Source: Sisyra terminalis
Taxonomy: Eukaryota; Arthropoda; Insecta; Neuroptera; Sisyridae
Assembly (NCBI GenBank): GCA_958496175.1
Contig: OY292277.1
Span: 48,433,050 to 48,497,049, forward strand
Direction of reading: 5' to 3'
Length of the DNA stretch: 64,000 nucleotides
Shown: piece after piece, positions 38,598 through 49,620 of the stretch
Layout: each line of letters begins with the position of its first letter
Position numbering within the stretch: the first letter of the stretch is position 1
Position numbers and translations under genes: made by a program
Notes under the pieces: model-generated
The model's database searches: none
Seen by the model: only the letters and a program-made list of their open reading frames with translations
Told to the model about the DNA's origin: nothing

Positions 38598-38643
38598 CGT
38601 AGTTGTGCGGTTATTTGAGATGGAATTTCGATGGTTTGTTCAA
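38598..38643 (-). promoter_or_regulatory. 5' UTR part of exon and upstream splice acceptor
   Basis: On the minus strand TTGTTTCAG|TTGAAC, preceded by a pyrimidine-rich tract, marks a likely acceptor at 38,643/38,644. Further 5' exon(s) and the promoter must lie upstream, beyond 38,650; none could be identified. Confidence 0.6.
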
Positions 38644-38649
38644 CTGAAA

Positions 38650-38946
38650 CAATTTTTTTATTATTATTATTTGTCCAATAAAATTTCTTTTCCACCCTAA
38701 GAAAATGATTTGAACTATTAAATGGAATCACTCTTGATATATTGATCCAATCAAAAAATCACCATAATTAAAATTAAACGGCAATACCTACATCTTCAGA
38801 ATTAAATCAGCAAGTTTCAAAAAATTTCTACGGAAGTATGGAACTATATGATAATTGATAACTTATGGTTCTAAAACTATCTTGAATATTTGAATACTCA
38901 ACTTTGTTTTAATGGTAAAGCTAATACTAAAGTTTTAAAAAGATAA
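38650..38946. other. Presumed intron or upstream region of K2P gene
   Basis: AT-rich unique DNA with no exon-like block seen. If the acceptor at 38,643 is real, this and the Helitron-like element beyond it lie inside a 5' intron. Confidence 0.4.
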
Positions 38947-40447
38947 TCTATACTAATATATAAAATTCTGATGTCTGTCTGTACATTTCCATCTTGAACC
39001 CAATTTTAGGGTAAACATTTGTTTCAAGAGGCCCTTATTCCAAATTTAACATTTTTAAAATTTTTGTCTGTCTGTCTGCCTGTGTGTCGCGATTTAACTA
39101 AAGAACGAAACAACCGAATTTAGTGAAATTTGGTATTAAGATACAACACAATTTCCCACACATGTTAGGCAACTTATCATTCCAAAAAATAATAAGGGAA
39201 GGTATCCCCTAGGGATGAAAACAAAAATTTTTACTTTAGACAGGTAAGTTATATATCATTGGAAAAGTAATTTAAAGTAAGAAAATAATCTGTAAAAATA
39301 TTTTTAGTTGAACTGATAAAAATCACAGTAAATTCAATTTAAATTTTTAAAAATTGCCTATTTGAATTATAAACCTTTATATACATAAAAGATATAGTTG
39401 ATGTTAATGGCGTAATGTCTTACGTATCTAACATTCTGATGCTCCTTATTATAAAGACGTGGGTTCAAATCTTACAGTAAACTTTTTTTTTATTTTTTTT
39501 TTTAGAAAATTGTTGCAAATAGATCCTTTGAGTTGCTCAATAAGGAAATATTAACGAAAAAAAGTAATAGTAGTAGTAGTAATAATAATAATAAAACTTA
39601 AAGTAAATACGTTTTTAAAACCGTGCATTCATAAAATCCTGTATTTATATATCCCCTCTGACTGATGAAATTTTAATATTCGATGTATTCCTTTTAAAAA
39701 GTAGACATCTGATAAGAATTTTTTTTTTTGAAAATTCCTACCCAAAAAGAGTAAAAGGGGTGACTAAGTTTGTATGAGAAAATGTAGAATTAATCAACAA
39801 TCGAAATTTTGAATTTAATAAGTGTAATTAAAAAATAAATAATTAATTAATAATAAGTTTCTGTTTTTGTTATATCATTTTAACTACAGCATTTTGAATA
39901 ACTACATTTTAAATTGATTATGGAGGAACTGGGTTTCGTGCATTTGAACAAATTTTAATTTCGCCTTAGTTTTGTAGATTTTAGTAGTGTAAAAGTTGAG
40001 ACAATGAAATGGGATTTCTACTAATATTCTAAATATCTAGGCGAGTGTTTTGATAACTTTTGACTGTTTTAAGTCATAATTATGATTGACTTTATTGAAC
40101 TTAACGATAGTTTTTATTTATGTATAGATGCTGATTGATTTACGGATTAATTGATTCACGGTAGGTATACCTATCGTAGGTATACGGAATAGACCATACT
40201 CTTTTTAGATATTTTAAATATTTTTTGAAAATTAATTGATCATTATATGCAACTATTTTATTCTAAGTAAAAGTTTATTAAATGTGTCTTCTTAAAGTTG
40301 ACAAAATAGTGTTTCAGGTATGATTATGTTTTTTGTAAAAGAAATAAGAAAAATAATAATTTTCATATACCACTACAAATAGCAAATTTAAAAAGAAAAT
40401 ATAATCTACACCTACGTTACGCAGACGAAGTCGCGGGGATCAGCTAG
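38947..40447 (+). mobile_element. Helitron-like nonautonomous element, 1.5 kb
   Basis: Begins with TCTATACTAATATATAAA after an A (38,946) and ends with CAGCTAG before a T (40,448), fitting Helitron insertion between A and T with 5' TC and 3' CTAG. The last 40 bases (GTTACGCAGACGAAGTCGCGG) match the 3' end of the second element at 44,907-45,831, as do about 450 bases upstream of them. The 5' half (TGTCTGTCTGT repeats) differs from that element. A tRNA-like segment lies inside (39,400-39,485). No Rep/helicase coding is seen. Confidence 0.75.
39400..39485 (+). other. tRNA-like segment inside Helitron-like element
   Basis: A-box-like TGGCGTAATG (39,408-39,417) and B-box-like GGGTTCAAATC (about 39,462-39,472), followed within 20 bases by a run of T (39,484-39,500) that would terminate pol III. 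It looks tRNA-derived, possibly a SINE head inserted in or captured by the element. No proper acceptor stem is seen. Confidence 0.45.
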
Positions 40448-40448
40448 T

Positions 40449-41170
40449 CTTAAGTAAACGAGGAATAACTTCAAACCTTATTACTATAGAGCATTTACAA
40501 TTGAATAATTCAAATGCTTACAAAATATTGATCTATTTATTAAAAGCTTTCATTACTGATACACAAAAGCAAAAGAATAATTGATGCTTCTAAAGATTTA
40601 CATAGATTCAACGATACCTTTATGCAATATGCATTGGTAGATGACAGCAACAAAATGCAAAATCAAATGTTTAAAATGGCAATATTGTGCTTATTTAAAA
40701 CAATAAAACCCAATTCATGTCTTTGGATGGTTTTTTTTTTATTCCTTGAAAAAAGAAACAAAGCTGTCAATACGGTAAATTTATTTATACTTTTTACGGT
40801 TGCATAAGCAGCACAAGTCTTCGATTTAGATTTATGATTTTTATGTGTTTGTTGGGCAAAAACTAAAGCACAAAAACGAAAAAAAAATACAAAAAAATAC
40901 GATGGCAAAGTTTTGTCTGCAAAATAAATGGAACTTTTCGAACATTCGGTGCTCTTTTACATATGTTTGAACATGTAATGGTGCAATGCTTAAGATGGAA
41001 AATAAATGGTTCAATGCTATTTCTATTATCAAGAGAACGCTTTTTTTAATTTTTTTTTATCAATTTATTAGCGATCAGTACTGGCTTTGAACAGGTAATA
41101 TATACTAACCCAATTTTTCCTAGTTCTTAAGAATTTTTACAAGTTCGGAAATTTATTTTTCATAAGTTGC
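40449..41170. other. AT-rich stretch without recognised gene
   Basis: Several short frames (61-81 codons) on both strands overlap each other and show no recognisable protein. Nothing else is seen. Confidence 0.5.
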
Positions 41171-41178
41171 CAATTAAA

Positions 41179-41560
41179 ATGGGGTGCGGTTTAAATGTAC
41201 ACCGAAAAAGGTGAAAATTACGTCAAAAAAAGTTTGTTTTACCGCCAGATAATAAGAGGAAACAGTTCTTTTATAATATATACAGGAAAATATTACATTG
41301 GACATCTATGTATGAAAAAATGCAGCAATGGTTATTTAACAGAATAAAATTAATTAACCGCTACATAACGTAAAATTATTATAAATATGAACAACATTAG
41401 TTGGTAAAAATGTTCATGTAAAAATGTTTAAAAAAAATAAATAAGGTGCTTAAAGGTGTAAACATAAATAAAAAAACAAATACTTTTATTCATTCCAAAC
41501 GTGCAATAATAAACAAACGTTTGTAAAGGCAGTAGTACTTTTCAAGGGAAAGTGAGAAAA
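41179..41560 (+). repeat. Direct repeat copy 1 of a degenerate element
   Basis: The block beginning GGTGCGGTTTAAATGTACACCG and ending with AAACAAACGTTTGTAAAGGCAG recurs at 42,021-42,480 with many differences. Conserved runs include CGCCAGATAATAA, CAGTTCTTTTATAATAT and TTGGACATCTATGTATGA. Reading frames are broken. The origin is unknown, probably transposon-derived. Confidence 0.6.
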
Positions 41561-41693
41561 AAAAACAGTTCTGGAATATTCTAATAATATTAAAACTACA
41601 TGGCTAACAGCATATCAAAATTGGTTGGATTTGAAGATATAACATTAGAAAAAGTGAATAATTAAAATAAGTGAATCATCACATAGCAGTTAC

Positions 41694-41800
41694 GGAGTGA
41701 TCCAGACTACTTGATGACCACTGATGAAGCTTGCTTGGCAATCGAAATACGTATCTGGGTAATACGTCACGAATATTTTTGTTTGAACTTCTGTTCAAAT
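41694..41800 (+). repeat. Short LINE-tail-like segment
   Basis: GATCCAGACTACTTGATGACCACTGATGAAGC followed by TCGAAATACGTATC resembles the recurring CACTGATGA...CGAAACG motif in 3' regions of some insect retroelements. This is a weak call based on pattern only. Confidence 0.25.
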
Positions 41801-41814
41801 TTATGTTGGTGGTA

Positions 41815-41930
41815 TGATTTTTATATATTATTATATTCAGTTTATATATTATTATAATGAATTTGTATATTATTATATTAAATTTGTATATTATTATGTT
41901 AAATTATACTACATAAATTGGACTGCAATA
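41815..41930 (+). repeat. AT-rich minisatellite, ~24-bp unit
   Basis: About four imperfect copies of a unit close to TTTGTATATTATTATATTAA. Confidence 0.7.
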
Positions 41931-41950
41931 TATTTTATATATTGTATACA

Positions 41951-42480
41951 CTGGATAAGGTTTGTTCTTCAAATTCGAATTACAAAAGTATAACTTCAGA
42001 ATTGCTAACCAAATATATTAATGGGTGCCATTTAAATGTACGCCGAAAATGGTGAAAATCACGACAAAAAAGTTGGTTTTAACGCCAGATAATAAAAGGG
42101 AACAGTTCTTTTATAATATGCACAGAAAAATATTATATTGGACATCTATGTATGAAAAAAAAACCAACAATGGTTATTTAACAGAACTAAAATTTATTTT
42201 ACCGCTATATAATGTAAATATATTATAAATATGGACAACTTAAGTTGGTAAAAATGTTTAGATTTGCAATTTATCCGTCAATTTCAAAGTCAAATTAAAA
42301 AGTTTTTTTTTGGATTATAAATTAATATTGATAAATTGATATTAAAATTGATATACCTAGCAAATTTATTGATTTATAATTAACAAACAAATTGATTTTA
42401 CTAGTGTGCAATAGTAAACAAATATTTGTAAAGGCAGCAGCACTTTTCGTAGAAAAGTGGAAAGAAATAGTTCCGGAATT
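41951..42480 (+). pseudogene. Degenerate element, copy 2, with 67-codon frame
   Basis: It contains the second copy of the direct repeat at 41,179 (from 42,021), a short open frame at 42,025-42,228, and at 41,951-42,022 a stretch (TCAAATTCGAATTACAAAAG...ACTTCAGAATTG) that reappears at 42,820-42,873. The three blocks make this a mosaic of one decayed element. No protein family is recognised. Confidence 0.45.
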
Positions 42481-42679
42481 TATTAATTATTTCAATAAAC
42501 TACGTAGCTAAAATTATATCAAAATTAGTTCGATGATCAAGCATCAGGATATCTAAGTACTAACAATGAGATTGAATCTACCAATTCAATAATTAAATAA
42601 GAATACACTTTAAGAGATCGTTTATCTTTTTCTCAATTTTTAAATAAATTAATTGATTTACTAATTAAATGATATATGA

Positions 42680-43140
42680 ACAGAAATCCAGAGCTGCAAT
42701 GCTGCAAAATGTTTTCTGTGAAACCAACAGTTACTTTAAAAGAATTGACCGAATCTTATCATTGAGCATTGCAAAGCAAGAAATTAGTAAAAATGGATAA
42801 TACATATAATATATGTACTTCAAATTCGAGTTATAATAGTAAAACTTCAGAATTGATAACCAAATATATTATTGAAGACTGGGAAACTTTTGAAGATTTT
42901 GAACAGAGCTTTATGGTACTTAGGCGTTTAATATTGATGCTGATTAGTAAATGTAATTATGCAAGTACAATATTTCAAATAAAATATAAATATAAACATA
43001 CGTTGGGTTTTCTTATCCGTTTGAAAAAAATGAGGTCCCTGAGGAAACTAAATATATCCCTTTAGGACAGAACCGTAAACATAGGTACTCATCAGAAGCA
43101 AAGAAAGCGTTAATTATTCAATTAATTTGCTTATATCATT
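42680..43140 (+). pseudogene. Degenerate coding-like region, unknown family
   Basis: A 98-codon frame (42,769-43,065) contains the acidic, protein-like run IIEDWETFEDFEQSF and Cys/Lys-rich segments. Upstream the same frame is closed by TGA at 42,762; downstream a shifted frame continues with a plausible sequence to about 43,130. This looks like a frameshifted, once-coding transposon gene sharing its N-terminal DNA with 41,951-42,022. I do not recognise it. Confidence 0.35.
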
Positions 43141-43935
43141 TCTAAATGAACGCTACTTGGCGTTTTTAATTCTATTTGTACATATTTCTGTTGTCGTTTA
43201 ATTCTTAAATTATTCGTCTAATTGATCTATCAATAAAAGTTTAATGCTTAAATCTGGCGTGCAAATTTAAAATTTAAAAAAAAAAACAACAAATATCTGG
43301 CGTTAATAAACATCTTTTATTGTGTACTTATATAGACCCATTAAAAATTCCCCGCTATTACGTTATGCTTGAGGGAAAATCTATCCCTATTTTTACAAAA
43401 TTTGGACCAAATTTGATGATGTTCCTTCCACCAATTCAATTATGTATTTATTTTGTATGAACTGTGATAGATGTTGTTTTATTTTGTTCTAGACCCGGTC
43501 GAAATCTTGAAAACTAGATTAACTTAGATTGCTTACATATCATACGCCTCTAGATAGACATTTATTGGTATAGCGCTGTTAAAATATAATATAACCGAAA
43601 TACTTATGACGTTCATGTTTTTTACATAATCATTTTTAATTATCAGCAGGGAAGTGGACATAAAAGGATGTTAATCCATATACTAATAATTAAATCCGAA
43701 ACGATTCGGTCCTTCATGCAGGCAATTTTGAATTGGCATCTTATGAAAAATGAATAAATTACCCAACTTGTAAAAATTTGATTTTGATTATCTACAATTT
43801 TTATGTACTAGTTTCGCAGCTGGATCTTTGATTATAGTATATGAAGGACAGAAAGTACGTAAGCTAAAAAATTTCTATCCACACAACGTTGCTAGTTTTA
43901 GCTTGAGTCTTAAAAAGAATAATGATATTTTTTAA
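43141..43935. other. AT-rich DNA, scattered decayed coding-like bits
   Basis: Short in-frame stretches (for example around 43,330-43,480 and 43,640-43,760) look faintly protein-like but are broken by stops. No family is identified. Confidence 0.3.
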
Positions 43936-43939
43936 AAAA

Positions 43940-44760
43940 TGGAAAATAAAGGCCAATGATAACAAAACTGAAGCCATCTTATTCACTAGAAGAAGACCCA
44001 ACAAGCATTAAAAGGTATTAATAAATGGGAAAAATATAGAATGGGCAAAAACAGTTAGATACTTGGGGATGCAACTGGATTCTAGAACCTGGAAGAACTT
44101 TTCTAGAACTCTTTCTAGAACTGGATTCTGAACCCATCACACTATCTAAAAATAAATTAATGGCCCAAACTAACATCTTATATCCATTGCTAAACAGACA
44201 ATCAAGACAGTCTACCAGCAATAAATTAATAATTAATAAAACAGTGCTCAGACCAGTGCTAACATATGCATGTCCAGTCTGGAGTTCAGTAAGTAAAATC
44301 AATTATCTGACAATTCAAAATAAATTTCTAAGAATGCTGGGAAACTACCCTGTCAAATACAAGGTATACGACCTTCATGTAAAGTTATGAATATTATCGC
44401 TAGACTTATATATCCTCGCTTTGTCGCGGAAATTCTTTACCAATTGCAAAAGTGGCCCTAGCCAAATAATTAGAAACATCAGTGACTTCACCCTCGATGA
44501 CTTACTCCACATATACAGAAAATAAAAACATAAAAGAACAAGACATATTGCCTTATAACAAACTGAAAGCAGAAACAATATTCGGGGTGTTTTAAGAATT
44601 TCCATCTATTTTTCTCCAACTCAAATAATTAACTACAATATTGTAAACTAATATCCTAGATCAGGATCTACAGACGCTGCTTGGATGGTTAGTGCAAGGC
44701 ACATCACACTAAAAATTAAAAACAAATTGTAATCAAAAATATTTATATATATATATATTA
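43940..44760 (+). mobile_element. jockey-type LINE fragment (3' end of reverse transcriptase)
   Basis: Translations in changing frames read NDNKTEAILFTRRRPNKH, then NGKNIEWAKTVRYLGMQLD, then LRPVLTYACPVWSS and NKFLRMLGNYP. These are the successive conserved blocks at the C-terminal side of the reverse transcriptase of jockey-like non-LTR retrotransposons. Stops and frameshifts make it dead. An AT-rich tail with a (TA)n run (44,744-44,760) may be the 3' end. Confidence 0.8.
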
Positions 44761-44906
44761 TAAGATCATAAATTTTATTTTATTTACATTGGCCAAGTGA
44801 AAATGTTAAAAGTTATACTATAATTTGAACAGCCCTGTACCAACAAATGCCTATCTATTTATCCTTCAATAGCATTACAGCGGGAAAACTATAGACATAT
44901 TATTCA

Positions 44907-45831
44907 CTAGCTGACCCCCGCGACTTCGTCTGCGTAACGTAGTTGTAGATTATATTTCCTTTTAAGATTTGCTATTTGCAGTGGTAAATGAAAATCTTAA
45001 ATTTTCTTATTTCTTTTACGAAAAACATTTTGTCAACTTTAAAAAGACACATTTAATAAACTGTTGCAAAGAATAAAATTGTTCTATGTAATAATCAATT
45101 AATTTTCAAAAAATATTTATAAATATCTAAAAAGAGTATGTCTATTGCGTATACCTACGGTAGGTGTACCTACCGTAGACCAAATAATCCGTAAATCAAT
45201 CAGAATCTATTCATAAATAAAAAATATCGCCAAGTTCAATAAAGTTGGTCTTAATTATAAGTAAAATGGGGTGACCATGCGACATTTTTCAAATAACTTA
45301 CATTTTTAAATTTGTGATATCTTTCGAATGAAATGTTCAAATTGAATAACTCAATAAGTTATATAATGGTACTGAAGCAAACTTAAATTTGAAGTCATTT
45401 ATTTTGATAAGGATTAATCCCTAAGTATAAATAAAAGAGCTTTTATGGCGGTGACATTTATATATATTTTTTAAAATGAAAAAAACACTTATTGTGACAT
45501 AACTATAATAGTTAGACATATGCTGTCGCTCTATTTTTTGTAGATAATAATATGTTCTGCAACATCGTACTACATTATTTTGTTCTATAACCAATAGTTT
45601 TCGCAGCGCACGCGATAAAAGAATGTTTTTTAGTCATTTTTGCAGACCTTGGGTTACATTATTGGAGTTTTAGTATGGATCCCTAATTTTTTTGAAAATT
45701 TATTATAGCCTATGTTCACCGGAAATAGTGTATCTTCCCAACAGTGAAAGAATTTTTCAAATCGGTGAAGTAGTTTCGGAGACTATTCAAAGCAAACAAA
45801 CAATCAAATCTTTCCTCTTTATAATAATAGA
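44907..45831 (-). mobile_element. Helitron-like element, 925 bp, inverted
   Basis: On the minus strand it begins ATC|TATTATTATAAAGAGGAAAG after TTTT (45,831) and ends CAGCTAG|T (44,907). The 5' part carries the widespread insect motif CTCCGAAACTACTTCACCGA and TTTGAAAAATTCTTTCACTG. The 3' 450 bases match the element at 38,947-40,447. A 24-bp near-perfect palindrome lies at 45,155-45,178. No coding capacity. Confidence 0.75.
45155..45178. repeat. 11-bp-arm hairpin within Helitron-like element
   Basis: CTACGGTAGGT and its exact reverse complement are separated by 2 bases. The other family member has a degraded version (CGGTAGGTATACCTATCG) near 40,159. Confidence 0.85.
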
Positions 45832-47384
45832 TAAAACCTCTATGGAAATCCTATGAATTCGAAGAAATTTTGGTCAAACTGTTGTACAGTTTTGGATTTT
45901 TGGTATATAGTTGTAAAGATTTTTATTACTGTTGTTCTTTCGTGACGATGGTCAAAAGAAGGTAAATATTTTGTAATTTTGTAAAGTCGGAGTAATATGA
46001 AGGTTAGGGACCCTACAAGTTCAATTTTTAACAAATAAAATAAAAAAAAGAAAAAAAAATACTCACGTAATGACTAAAGGCAAAGAAAATGAAAATTTAA
46101 AAACAACATCATTTTTTCCTTTCACTTATGATAATTAGGATAGCCTTTGTTAAATCTTTAATAATAAACTTCAAGAGAGTGATCCTAATAGTTTACACAA
46201 GCAACATTGAGATATATATATATAAACTCCAGGTAAAAATCCACTTAAATTGTTAATGATGATCTTTTGGAAAAGTATTTTCCACTTTGATATTCCAACA
46301 TTAGTTTTTCCTCTTTAAATGAAAAAAAGAATCGACGTATTAGTGCATCCCTCAAACGAATTCGTTGGTATTATCAAATGTTTTCAACGAAAAAAAAAAA
46401 CTTTTTCTATCTCAAATATTGACCTCAAAAAAAATTTCGATTAAGTACAAACTTTCCATTTACTTTGTGGTTAAAGCAAACGTTACCTATACGTTGAGAA
46501 GACCATAAAATATTTAAGAACATTTCATAAACCGTGGGTACACTTATTTAATTAATTTGATAAACCCATCCCATGTATGGTCTAGTTGGTTTACATGAAC
46601 TTTTTCTTCTTTTTAACGGTGGTAGAAGCAAATTTAAAATTAGCATAGGTAGTTGTTTTTTCTCGTCGACAAAATGTTGAAATATAAATTCAAATTAAAT
46701 AGCACTGCAGCTCCTTAAAATCATTTTGTCACTTACGTGTGCGCGGTAATTAACAGCCTTTGAAAGCGCTGCAGTGTTTGTTTCAAACGTTGCTTTCCAA
46801 GAAACGACGACAGCTTTTCTCCACATAGAGCTTTGCCCCATTCACATTGCTCCACATGGTTTCACGTTACCCCAACTCTGCCGTCCCTCACTGCCTTACC
46901 CCTTTACTACCACTCGCTTCATTCTTGAGCACGTTTTCTCCCTCAAAATCCACTGCATCCAGTCCTACTTCCACAAACAAAAGTCCTTGTGTCATATCCT
47001 GCTTTATCACCTACAATGCACACGCGTCAATTCATTCTATTTCACTGGAGTGCAATAAATATTATTGCTTATGCAGTATGCACTAATTATTGTCAACGTA
47101 TAATAACTATCATGTATCCCATTTTAAATTATTTGCATTCGTACAAGTACGTCAGGGATTCTCGTAAATTTTATGTTAGTATACAGTGACCCAGAATACC
47201 CAAAACAGCTTGTAACATTTCAAAGAATTCTGAACCATTAGTTGTATGAAGGAACTCAAAGGAACCAATATTCGAAATCAAAGATTTCAAAAACATCCGA
47301 CCAAAAAAATTTGACTTATTTTATAGAATTTTTCTGCGAAAAATTGAGATTTCATTTGCCACCTAAAAGTTATACAATAAAATA
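45832..47384. other. No recognised gene; one GC-richer patch
   Basis: Mostly AT-rich. A pyrimidine-rich, higher-GC patch at 46,780-47,060 carries overlapping plus-strand frames of 79-94 codons. Its base use differs from its surroundings and it could be an exon or old insertion, but no protein family is recognised. Confidence 0.4.
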
Positions 47385-48140
47385 AGCCTTTATTTTTTTT
47401 CCCTTGATCTGGGGACCTCTCATGCGAGTTCCTCTGCGCTGCGTCCTAAAAGGACTATTGCGCCCCAGTTTAATTTCAGTTCCAGTTGGTCAGGTCTGCT
47501 TCTGATATAAATCTCAGCAGACAGTCAACTGGATCTCTGTGTATGTTTCCCAGCTCATGTCCGGGTGGACCAAGCGAGTTGAGACGACTTTGAGTCATGG
47601 CTGGGCAATCAAAGGCAGTTTCATCTTCTTTGCCACATTTCCTGCAAGCTGCTGACTCTGTGTTCTTCCCTATAGTTTGGAGATGTTTCCTCAAATTGCT
47701 GTGTCCTGTTAATAGGGCTACCAGCATTTTGATGTCCTTCCTTCTTAGATTTATAAGTCTTTTGTTATGTTCTTTCAAAGGTTTCTTTATCATGGCCTTT
47801 GAGAACTTGCCTCCTGCATAGTTATTCCAGGATTTTATTTGTTCATTCTGCGTCCATTCAGCTATTCTACTCAGTGTTATGCACTTTGGTAGGCCTATAG
47901 CCGGCTCTGGACCCATGAATGACATTCTTGAATTCGCTTTTGCGAGTTCGTCTGCCTCTTCGTTGCCTTTGATACCAGAGTGCCCCGGCACCCAAGCAAG
48001 TGTAACCCTGTTGGATGTCGCCAACTGGGTGAGGAGTGTTTTACATTCTCAGACCAGCTTAGAGCTAGTCTGGTAATTTTCGATCGTTTTAATTGCGGCT
48101 TGGTTGTCTGAGAAAATTCTTTATGAACTTCACACAAGCA
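47385..48140 (-). mobile_element. Non-LTR retrotransposon fragment with RNase H domain
   Basis: On the minus strand, from about 48,140, one frame reads FSDNQAAIKTIENYQTSSKLV then TGA. The same frame continues as ATSNRVTLAWVPGHSGIKG and GNEEADELAK, the typical end of a retroelement RNase H with its catalytic Asp in SDNQ and the WVPGHSG signature. A Cys-rich segment (CRKCGKEDETAFDC) and a C-terminus ending at 47,476 follow. The 5' part (reverse transcriptase, ORF1) is missing. AATAAA-containing sequence near 47,390 is the likely 3' end. A TGA replaces what was probably Trp. Not functional. Confidence 0.85.
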
Positions 48141-49270
48141 ATAAGAATTGAATCTCAGATCGAGAAAATTTTCGATATTTTTCGATGACGGATTTTTATA
48201 AACCTTAGAGTCGCTAATTACCGACTTTATAACTACGAAGGTCTTTAAGGATCTTATATATTACTACTAAGGTCTTTAAAGTAGGTAGTATTAGATAGGC
48301 GTTAGTTCAGTATAAGAAATTGTATGTTTATTACTGAAGCAACTATTGAGACGCTGGGACATAACAATGATAAATTTCTCATAAGAAAGTACTCTATTTA
48401 AACAATTCGTAGGGAAAAGCGAAAAGAGCACGAGAAGCTATAAAAGTTGATTCTCAAAATGAGTACCAGATTCTGTAACTGTCCATTAGAATGGTAAACT
48501 CTTCCTGGCTTTAAATGCATGAAAATCAAAAGAAGAACGATTACTGATAGTTATTTCATATGGTAATAAAGAACAACTTATCGCTGTACCAAAATTGGAG
48601 AACTCTTCAAGAAAGAGACATAAGCAGTTTGGAACTTCATTCATGACCGGAATCTTGAAAATATAGTGCAAATTCTTTGTTTTGATACTATTGCTTCATA
48701 TATAGTTTGTATTAATGGGACTTCTGTACTTCTTGAGTAGAAACTAAGTAAAGAAATGCTTCCTTTTACTTGTTGCCATTACGTCTACGAATTAGTATTC
48801 AAAGGCCTGACAATAAAAAAGTCTTGATATTTGAGATTGTTGACGGAAAAATTTCCGTGAAAATTGGAAAAATATTGATTTGAAGAAAATACAGAGTAGT
48901 ACAGAAAAGTTGTCATACCCCAATGTATCAGAAATGAATAAAATGTTAGAACTTTACCAAATTGAATTAACTAAAAAAATCACTAAAGATGACCATTGAG
49001 AATTAATTTACTGGCATTAATTATTGACATCCAACGCTAAACCTTGACTGCAATGCAATTTAGCTATAAAAGCACCTAACCTGGTGATTTTTTATGCTTT
49101 TTAACGGGGATGAAAGCTTAGGAAAAAAAATAGACATATGGATCTCAAAATCAACTTTTCAGAAGTTCTGTCAGCATTTATGATATTAAATAGATGAATT
49201 GTCAGTCTTGTCCGTTGATGATGATGCAGACTAAAACCAAAAGTAAAAATTATATGTTGGCCTGTAAATC
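48141..49270. other. No recognised gene
   Basis: AT-rich, with small frames only. Some of it may be the decayed upstream part of the transposon-derived fragment that follows, but I could not align it by eye. Confidence 0.35.
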
Positions 49271-49399
49271 AAACACTTTTTTTGGACTTATATTTTAGTA
49301 CACCTTTCACCCATGCGCAGTACCTGGTGTCCCGGGTTGGGTTAAGCAAACATAGGTATTCCTACTTCTCATCCCATTAATAATATACTTACAAAATTT

Positions 49400-49620
49400 C
49401 AAGGTGCATCAAACACTTCATGAAACTTATGTTACTGGCTCTCCGACTAAGCGAAGAACAAGGAGAACGTTTTCATCAAGATTTAAAGGTGATGGAAAAT
49501 AGATACCAAGGTCGCTAAGATGAGCATATGATGGCAGATTACTATTGGAGTATTACACGAGAATGTTCTAAAGACATTCATCGGAAAAAATCGAGAAAGA
49601 CAAGCTTCTAAGCTGTAAAA
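49400..49620 (+). pseudogene. C-terminal fragment of an arthropod transposon-derived protein
   Basis: The plus-strand translation reads LSEEQGERFHQDLKVMENRY, QGR, a stop, then DEHMMADYYWSI and RKKSRK. This matches the C-terminal signature (EEQGERFHQD...RYQGRW...MADYCW) of a large uncharacterised family that is repetitive in insect and spider genomes and generally taken as transposon-derived. The Trp after QGR has become TAA. The upstream body of the protein is not recognisable here. Function of the family is unknown to me. Confidence 0.6.

Noticed and set aside
47597..48076. Plus-strand frames over the RNase H fragment
   Set aside because: Shadows of the minus-strand retrotransposon coding sequence.
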